Source: Trueperaceae bacterium
GTDB taxonomy: Bacteria > Deinococcota > Deinococci > Deinococcales > Trueperaceae
DNA: 11,249 nucleotides
Assembly (NCBI GenBank): GCA_011390455.1
Contig: JAABSI010000009.1
Location: forward strand, 24,348 to 35,596
Direction of reading: 5' to 3'
Each line of letters begins with the position of its first letter. Position 1 is the first letter of the stretch. The notes under the pieces are model-generated. The model did no database searches. It saw only the letters and a list, made by a program, of their open reading frames with translations, and was not told where the DNA came from. A program made the position numbers and the translations under genes. Shown piece by piece: positions 7,178-11,249 of this stretch.

Positions 7178-8232
7178 GGCGACGCCTCGGGTTCCTCGCC
7201 GGCGGTGCCGGTGCCCTCGCCGGCCGTCCCGCCGGCGCCCCACCGCAGCGTGATCGCGTTCCACACGTAGCCGACGCCGGCGGCGACCAGCACGACCAGG
7301 TCCCCGGCCTTCAGCAGGCCCCGCTGCGCCGCGAGCTCGAGCGAGAGCACCTGGTCGACCTGGCCCAGGTGGCCGTAGTCGGACAGGTAGACCGAGCGCT
7401 CCGGGTCGATGCCGAGCGTGCGCAGCAGGTGCTGGTGGGCGCTCGGCTTGACGTGGAGCATGGCCAGGTAGGCGACGTCGTCCATGGTCGCGCCCGCCTT
7501 GCGCACCGCCTCGCGGACGACGGTGACGAAGTTGGCGAGCGAGAGCTCCTCGAGGCGCTTCTTCATGCCGTGCGGGTCGGGCACCTGCAGGCGGTACTCA
7601 CCGACGTTCTCGGGCGTGAGCGGCGCCACCGTGCCGCCGACGGGCACGAGCACGTCGAGCGAGAAGCGCCCGTCGGTGACGATGTGGGCCGGGCCGATGG
7701 CGTGGCCGCGACCGCGCTCGACGACCATCGCGCCGCCGCCGGCGCCGAGGTTGTACATGAAGCGCACGTTGGGGTCGTGCAGGTCGATCAGGTCGCCGTT
7801 GCGGTAGCCGCCGGCGATCAGCACCACGTCGACCTCGGGGTCGGCCGCGAGCTGGTCGCGCGCGAGCTTGAGCGCCAGCACCGAGGTGCCGCACTTCTGA
7901 CCGATGTCGAAGGCGTAGGCGCGGTGCGCGCCCAGGTCGTGCGCGAGCTTGATGCCGGCCGTCCAGACCGGGTACTCCTTGTGCTCCTCGGTGATGCAGA
8001 TCACCACGTCGACATCGGCCGGCTCGCGCCCGGCGCGGACCAGCGCGGCGCGCGCCGCGGTCACGGCCATCGCCGTCGGCTGGTCCTCGTGCGTCGGCAG
8101 CACGCGGCCGTGCAGGCCGAGCTTGTCGCGCACCACCGCGGCGGGGATGCCGGTGATGGTGGAGAGCTCCTCGGGGGTCATGCGGCCCTCGGGCACGTAG
8201 GTGGCGATCCCGGTGACGCCGGCGCCGCTCAC
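7174..8232 (-). CDS. KAS III / FabH-like thiolase-fold acyltransferase or condensing enzyme with unusual active site
   Basis: A 352-residue protein with the architecture of ketoacyl-ACP synthase III and HMG-CoA-synthase-like enzymes. The N-terminal domain opens with GVTGIATYVPEGRM. The probable acyl-accepting cysteine is Cys114 in FDIGQKCGTSVLAL. The C-terminal half has His260 in LHVKPSAHQ at the place of the FabH histidine. The region of the third catalytic residue reads SDYGHLGQVDQ (284-294), so His288 stands where FabH has Asn in its YGN motif. The fold closes with AAGVGYVWNAITLRWG (317-332), then a 20-residue Gly/Thr/Glu tail. The GTG start overlaps the TetR stop as GTGA; GGAG is 8 nt upstream. 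FabH-type chain initiation is unlikely, given the context of a ligase and importer. Acyl transfer, condensation or thioester hydrolysis are possible. Confidence 0.87.
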   Translation of the reverse strand: MSGAGVTGIATYVPEGRMTPEELSTITGIPAAVVRDKLGLHGRVLPTHEDQPTAMAVTAARAALVRAGREPADVDVVICITEEHKEYPVWTAGIKLAHDLGAHRAYAFDIGQKCGTSVLALKLARDQLAADPEVDVVLIAGGYRNGDLIDLHDPNVRFMYNLGAGGGAMVVERGRGHAIGPAHIVTDGRFSLDVLVPVGGTVAPLTPENVGEYRLQVPDPHGMKKRLEELSLANFVTVVREAVRKAGATMDDVAYLAMLHVKPSAHQHLLRTLGIDPERSVYLSDYGHLGQVDQVLSLELAAQRGLLKAGDLVVLVAAGVGYVWNAITLRWGAGGTAGEGTGTAGEEPEASP

Positions 8233-8825
8233 GATCGCGGCTCCAGCCCGCGTCGGACGACGTCGAAGACGGCGTCGAGGGCTTCGGGCGGAGGCTCGCG
8301 CTCCTGCCAGATGGCGTAGCGCAGGCCGACGAAGTGGGCGACGCCCATCAAGGCCCAGGCGGCGGCCTCGGGGTCGACGTCGCGGACCTCGCCGCGCTCG
8401 ATCGCGCGCCGGAGCCCCGCCGCGTACCCTTCCGCCAACGCCTCGTAGTAGCCGCGGTAGATCGCCTCGTCCACGAATTGCGACTCCATCACGATGCGGT
8501 AGAGGTTGCGGTGGCGGAGGCTGAAGCGCGCGAACGCCTCGAAGCCGAGGCGCTCGACCGCGAGGCGGTCGGTGGCGCCGGTCGTCGCCGTGGCCAACGC
8601 CAAGCGCAGCTCGTGCCCCATGTGGCGCACGAGCTCGCGGATGACGTCCTCCTTGGAGGGAAAGTACAGGTAGAAGGTGCCTTGGGCGACGCCCGCGCGC
8701 TGGGTGATGCCGGCGATGGACGCGGCGTGGAAGCCGTGGACGCCGAACTCGGTCTCGGCGGCGTCCAGCAGCCTCTGTCGGGTCGCTTCGCCGCGCGCGG
8801 TGGCGGGGCGGGGGAGCGTGGGCAC
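8229..8825 (-). CDS. TetR/AcrR-family transcriptional regulator, first gene of the operon
   Basis: A 198-residue TetR-family protein, normal length. The N-terminal DNA-binding domain spans about residues 12-58. Its helix-turn-helix runs through SIAGITQRAGVAQGTFYLYF (36-55), ending in the family-typical YxYFxSKE stretch. The rest (from about 65) is the helical ligand-binding and dimer domain, which is variable and gives no ligand identity. The GTG at 8825 has AAGGA 6 nt upstream (plus-strand 8832-8836). Its stop overlaps the KAS III-like start, so regulator and enzymes share one transcript. It is preceded by a recognisable promoter with palindromes at the right places. It is therefore predicted to repress its own operon and to release DNA on binding the imported compound or its CoA ester. 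Ligand type is inference. Confidence 0.93.
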   Translation of the reverse strand: MPTLPRPATARGEATRQRLLDAAETEFGVHGFHAASIAGITQRAGVAQGTFYLYFPSKEDVIRELVRHMGHELRLALATATTGATDRLAVERLGFEAFARFSLRHRNLYRIVMESQFVDEAIYRGYYEALAEGYAAGLRRAIERGEVRDVDPEAAAWALMGVAHFVGLRYAIWQEREPPPEALDAVFDVVRRGLEPRS

Positions 8826-8874
8826 ACGGCGTCCTTCCCGTACGGGGTTCGGCGCCGGTGGGTCCGGTCTCCGA

Positions 8875-8894
8875 ACCTGACGACTGATTCAGGT
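8875..8894. promoter_or_regulatory. Candidate TetR operator at the transcription start
   Basis: ACCTGA (8875-8880) and TCAGGT (8889-8894) form a perfect 6-bp inverted repeat with an 8-bp spacer. It lies just downstream of the predicted -10 box at 8901-8906, so a dimer bound here would cover the start site of the minus-strand operon. Half-site spacing and position fit TetR-family autorepression. The assignment is by position only. Confidence 0.5.
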
Positions 8895-8900
8895 GTCACG

Positions 8901-8930
8901 AATGTATGACCGCGGCGGTCGCGATGTCAA
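8901..8930 (-). promoter_or_regulatory. Predicted promoter of the TetR-led operon
   Basis: On the minus strand a perfect -35 box TTGACA (8930-8925) is followed by an 18-bp spacer and TACATT (8906-8901; four of six consensus bases) as the -10 box. The predicted start is around 8893-8894, leaving a leader of about 70 nt before the GTG at 8825. It is the best housekeeping-type promoter in the window. It probably drives the enzyme genes and possibly the importer genes. Confidence 0.65.
8908..8920. promoter_or_regulatory. Perfect 13-bp palindrome between -35 and -10
   Basis: GACCGC-G-GCGGTC is a perfect inverted repeat with a single central base, sitting inside the spacer of the predicted minus-strand promoter. 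A bound regulator here would block RNA polymerase directly. A related inverted repeat, CGGTCC-GG-GGACCG, lies just upstream at 8945-8958. It is an alternative to the 8875-8894 repeat as the TetR operator, or a second site. Confidence 0.45.
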
Positions 8931-9087
8931 GCGAGGGGGGCGCGCGGTCCGGGGACCGACGCCGAGCCTCGGTCGCGCCACGCGAAGCGTTCCCCGTTCG
9001 CGCTGCGGTCGGGCATACTCGGTAGAGAAGGCGACCCGTGCGGTGCTTCTCGAGCGCGGTCGCCGACGTCGGGAGCGGGCTGTCTGG

Positions 9088-9093
9088 AAGGAG
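9088..9093 (+). promoter_or_regulatory. Ribosome binding site that fixes the GTG start of the S33 hydrolase
   Basis: AAGGAG lies 8 nt before the GTG at 9102. Upstream, the divergent region holds a possible weak -10 (CATACT, 9014-9019) without a convincing -35. The plus-strand promoter is therefore not established. Confidence 0.7.
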
Positions 9094-9101
9094 CGCGACC
9101 G

Positions 9102-10142
9102 GTGTTCTCCCTCGTTCGCGGCAAGACCCCAGCGATTCGAAGCGGCGCGTCCCGGAGCATCGCGTCGCTGGAGCGATGGACGTTGGGGGGCGTGGACCAA
9201 TGGCTGACCTTGCGCGGCCACGATGTCCGGAACCCGCTTCTGCTCTACGTCCATGGGGGTCCGGGCACGTCGGACATGGGCGCCATCCGGCACTTCGTCC
9301 CCGAGCTGGAGGAGCACTTCGTCGTCGCGCACTGGAGTCAGCGCGGCGCCGGGAAGTCGTACTCGCGCGCCCTGGCTGGCGAGCGCATGACCATGGAGCG
9401 GTTCGTGGCGGATCTGGAGGAGCTCGGCGAGCGCCTCCTGCAGCGATTCGGTCAGCGGAAGCTGGTCCTGGTGGGCCACTCCTGGGGCACCGCCCTGTGC
9501 ATGAGGCTCCTGAGCCGGCGCCCCGACCTGGCGTCGGCGTACGTCGGCGTGAACCAGGTCGTGGACCGCGCCGCCGAGGAGCTCCGTTCCTACCGCGCCT
9601 GCCTCGAACGCGCCCGCGAGCGCTCGCATGCCAAGGCCGTGGCTCAGCTCGCGGCGTTGGGCGAGCCGACGGACGGCGTCTACGCCTCGTTGGAGGGGAC
9701 GTTGCTGCAGCGACGGTGGCTGCGCGCGTTCGGCATGGTGACCCTCGACCCCACGGTCGCCGCGGAGTTCGGCCGGGTCGTCGCCCTGAACCCCGAGCTG
9801 ACCGTGCGGGACCTGTTGGCGACCTTCGCGCATCTGCGGTGGAACATGGAGTCGCTGTGGCCCGAGTTCTGCCGGGTGAACCTCGCTCGCGAGGTACCCG
9901 CCGTCGACGTTCCCGTGGTGTTCGTCGCCGGCGCCCACGACCGGGTCACGTGCCCGGAGCTGGCGCGCGCGTACCTGGACGCGCTGGAGGCCCCCCGCAA
10001 GGAGTACGTCCGGTTCGATCGTTCTGGCCACGTCGCGTGTTTCGAGGAGCCTCGGCGGTTCCTCGAGGTCATGCTTCTGGCGCACACGATGGGCGGGACC
10101 GACGGCCGTCCACCGACGGGTCGGGCGCCGGGGCGGGCGTGA
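9102..10142 (+). CDS. Alpha/beta hydrolase of the S33 proline-iminopeptidase-like type
   Basis: A 346-residue alpha/beta hydrolase. It has the oxyanion motif HGGPG (51-55) and HWSQRGAGKSY at 77-87 (the family's D/W-QRG-GKS segment). The nucleophile elbow is GHSWGT with Ser127, the probable acid is Asp280 (GAHDRV), and the histidine is His310 (SGHVAC). The HGGPG plus GHSWG combination is the hallmark of prolyl iminopeptidase and related S33 enzymes. Many members hydrolyse other amides or esters, so peptidase activity is not assured. No signal peptide is evident, so it is probably cytoplasmic. The GTG start at 9102 has AAGGAG 8 nt upstream. It is transcribed away from the TetR operon across a 276-bp region, so shared control by TetR is possible but unproven. 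Its last 15 or so residues are Gly/Arg/Pro-rich and are encoded by the stem of a hairpin. Confidence 0.88.
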   Translation: MFSLVRGKTPAIRSGASRSIASLERWTLGGVDQWLTLRGHDVRNPLLLYVHGGPGTSDMGAIRHFVPELEEHFVVAHWSQRGAGKSYSRALAGERMTMERFVADLEELGERLLQRFGQRKLVLVGHSWGTALCMRLLSRRPDLASAYVGVNQVVDRAAEELRSYRACLERARERSHAKAVAQLAALGEPTDGVYASLEGTLLQRRWLRAFGMVTLDPTVAAEFGRVVALNPELTVRDLLATFAHLRWNMESLWPEFCRVNLAREVPAVDVPVVFVAGAHDRVTCPELARAYLDALEAPRKEYVRFDRSGHVACFEEPRRFLEVMLLAHTMGGTDGRPPTGRAPGRA

Positions 10143-10162
10143 CCCCGCCCCGGCACCCGACC
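10119..10162 (+). terminator. Long GC hairpin straddling the stop codon of the S33 hydrolase
   Basis: Positions 10119-10137 pair with 10144-10162: 18 of 19 positions are complementary, with a single C/A mismatch at 10126/10155. The loop is 6 nt, and the TGA stop (10140-10142) sits in it. There is no T-run after it, so intrinsic termination is uncertain. It may be a Rho-assisted or attenuating structure, or an mRNA 3'-end stabiliser, separating this gene from the patatin-like gene. Confidence 0.5.
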
Positions 10163-10194
10163 GACGCCGGGGGCCGCAGGCTCCGCTTCTGGTA

Positions 10195-10223
10195 CCGACA
10201 GACGGTGCCTCGATGCGTACGCT
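10195..10223 (+). promoter_or_regulatory. Possible weak promoter for the patatin-like gene
   Basis: CCGACA (10195-10200) and TACGCT (10218-10223) are separated by 17 bp and resemble -35 and -10 boxes at four and three of six positions. They lie after the hairpin and about 57 nt before the ATG at 10281. The match is poor and the call rests mainly on spacing and location. The rest of the 10143-10280 gap shows no other signal. Confidence 0.25.
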
Positions 10224-10280
10224 GCAGAGGACGATCCGTCCGCCCGCGAACGAACCCTCGACCGAGAGGCCACGCCACCG

Positions 10281-11147
10281 ATGAGCACCCACCCATCCCC
10301 CAACTGCCAGGTCGGCCTCGCGCTCAGCGGTGGTGGCGCCCGCTGCTTCGCGCAGATCGGCGCGCTCGTCGCGTTGGAGGAGGAGGGAATCGCGGCCTGC
10401 GCGATCGCGGCCAACTCCTCGGCGGCGATCATCGGGGCGCTCTACGCCACGGGCCGCACCGCCAAGGCCGTCGAGTCGATCGTCCGGGCCATCGACTTCT
10501 CGGAGTTCCTCGATCCCGGCGGGGCCGGCGGCCTCATCGAACACGACGAGGTCGAACGCATCCTCGAGCTCCATGCTCCGGCGACCTTCGAGGAGCTGAA
10601 GGTGCCGCTCGCGGTCCCCGCCGTCGACATCGAGACCGGCGAGCTGCTCGTCTACTCGGACGGTCCGCTGCGGCATCCGGTCTGCGCCAGCAACGCCTTC
10701 CCCGGGCTCTTCGCGCCGGTGCGCTTCGAAGGCCGGCACCTGCTCGACGGCGGCATCCTCAACAACTTCCCGATCGACGTGGCGCGCGCCATGACGCAGC
10801 GACCGATCGTCGCCATCGACGTCCGGCCGCCGCACACCGGTCCGCTCGACTTCGAGCCGAGTGCGCCCGACACCCTCGTGCAGAAGGTCACGGCGATGTT
10901 CAAGGACGACGGTCCGAACATCGTCGACATCCTCATGCGCGCCTACTCGATCACCCAGGCGCGCTTGCTCGAGGTCTTGATCGCGATGCATCCGCCCGAT
11001 CTGTGGCTCCGACCGGACCTCCCGGACGACCTGGACGTGCAGAGCTTCGATCGGCTCGACGATGCGTTCGCCAGCGGGTACGCCTGCGTCAAGGACGCGG
11101 CGGCGGCCGGCCGCTTCGAGGCGCTCCGCTCGGTCGATGCCGGCTGA
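10281..11147 (+). CDS. Patatin-like phospholipase-family protein with altered nucleophile motif
   Basis: A 288-residue bacterial patatin-like protein. Patatins are lipid acyl hydrolases with a Ser-Asp dyad. The glycine-rich oxyanion loop LSGGGARCFAQIGAL is at 15-29; relatives usually have Gly where Cys22 stands. The nucleophile elbow, normally GxSxG, reads ANSSA (44-48). Ser46 is retained but both glycines are alanine. The acid motif is intact: LLDGGILNNFP at 154-164 with Asp156. The segment CASNAFPGLF (135-144) matches the family's RASxAIPGxF pattern. No signal or membrane helix is seen. The ATG at 10281 lacks a strong ribosome site (GAGAGG about 12 nt upstream). Its end overlaps the next gene by 11 bp. 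It may be a weak or specialised lipase, or catalytically impaired; the sequence does not decide. Confidence 0.87.
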   Translation: MSTHPSPNCQVGLALSGGGARCFAQIGALVALEEEGIAACAIAANSSAAIIGALYATGRTAKAVESIVRAIDFSEFLDPGGAGGLIEHDEVERILELHAPATFEELKVPLAVPAVDIETGELLVYSDGPLRHPVCASNAFPGLFAPVRFEGRHLLDGGILNNFPIDVARAMTQRPIVAIDVRPPHTGPLDFEPSAPDTLVQKVTAMFKDDGPNIVDILMRAYSITQARLLEVLIAMHPPDLWLRPDLPDDLDVQSFDRLDDAFASGYACVKDAAAAGRFEALRSVDAG

Positions 11148-11249
11148 GGCCGCGGAGCGGACCGCCCCGATCGTCTCGAGCCACCACACCGTCGTTCGGG
11201 GCCTGCGGTGCCACCACCTCGAGGCGGGCGACGGACCGCCGCTGGTGCT
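11137..11249 (+). CDS. Start of a further alpha/beta hydrolase, cut by the window edge
   Basis: Only 37 codons are visible. From the ATG at 11137 the frame reads open to the window end. At about residues 21-37 the pattern RGLRCHHLEAGDGPPLV matches the first strands of haloalkane-dehalogenase/epoxide-hydrolase-like alpha/beta hydrolases, which continue into an LLHG oxyanion motif. The frame is +1 relative to the patatin-like gene and overlaps its last 11 bases (stop 11145-11147). That fits co-transcription and coupled translation. The ribosome binding site is weak (GAGG 15 nt upstream), so the exact start is less certain than the gene itself. The enzyme class cannot be named without the catalytic residues beyond the window. 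Confidence 0.6.
   Translation, partial: MPAEAAERTAPIVSSHHTVVRGLRCHHLEAGDGPPLV

Noticed and set aside
9014..9019. CATACT as a -10 box for the divergent hydrolase
   Set aside because: No acceptable -35 was found at 16-18 bp upstream, so it was not listed as a promoter.
8893..9207. A 104-codon plus-strand frame in the divergent control region
   Set aside because: Arg-rich, overlaps the promoter and the start of the S33 hydrolase, and has no ribosome binding site of note.
8889..11189. A 766-codon open frame on the minus strand opposite the S33 hydrolase and patatin-like genes
   Set aside because: It is antisense to two proteins with clear family motifs, and its translation is Arg/Glu/Gly/His-rich without domains. 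Long antisense frames are common in very GC-rich DNA.
1..11249. RNA genes, CRISPR arrays, insertion sequences or integration sites
   Set aside because: No tRNA-like or rRNA-like sequence, no regularly spaced repeats, no transposase or integrase coding region and no flanking target duplications were seen.

Overview
The window is very GC-rich bacterial DNA, roughly 70% G+C by eye. Genes are densely packed, with GTG starts and mostly purine-rich Shine-Dalgarno sites. The binding protein has a signal peptide without a lipobox cysteine that ends in a run of alanines followed by Gln. That style would fit a Gram-negative-type or Deinococcota cell, but the taxon cannot be fixed from this sequence and the guess is weak.

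Left part (1-8825, all on the minus strand, so read from high to low coordinates). A TetR-family regulator (8229-8825) leads a tightly packed gene string: a KAS III/FabH-like thiolase-fold enzyme, an acyl-CoA-ligase-type AMP-forming enzyme, and two different alpha/beta hydrolases. A branched-chain-amino-acid (HAAT/Liv) type ABC importer follows: secreted binding protein, LivH-like permease, LivM-like permease, and a LivG-like ATPase that runs off the window at position 1. Six of the eight junctions are 4-base ATGA/GTGA stop-start overlaps. The two real gaps flank the binding-protein gene. The gap after it holds a perfect 14-bp stem-loop, and the next gene (livH-like) has no clear ribosome binding site, so the binding protein is probably made in excess over the permeases.

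Control region (8826-9101). The TetR gene has a recognisable minus-strand promoter: TTGACA, 18 bp, TACATT. An inverted repeat covers the predicted transcription start and a perfect 13-bp palindrome lies between -35 and -10. This is the layout expected of an autorepressor that also controls everything downstream.

Right part (9102-11249, plus strand). A divergent S33 (proline-iminopeptidase-like) alpha/beta hydrolase ends in a long hairpin that straddles its stop codon. A patatin-like protein with an altered nucleophile elbow comes next. The start of a further alpha/beta hydrolase, cut by the window edge, overlaps the end of the patatin-like gene.

Reading as a whole (inference): the left operon looks like a substrate-inducible uptake-and-processing module for a small carboxylic acid, amide or ester. 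The importer brings it in, the hydrolases cleave it, the ligase makes the CoA thioester, and the KAS III-like enzyme performs an acyl transfer or condensation. The substrate is unknown. The least ordinary points are the KAS III-like enzyme, where His replaces the usual third catalytic Asn, and its operonic pairing with a Liv-type importer. No RNA genes, CRISPR arrays or mobile elements were seen.
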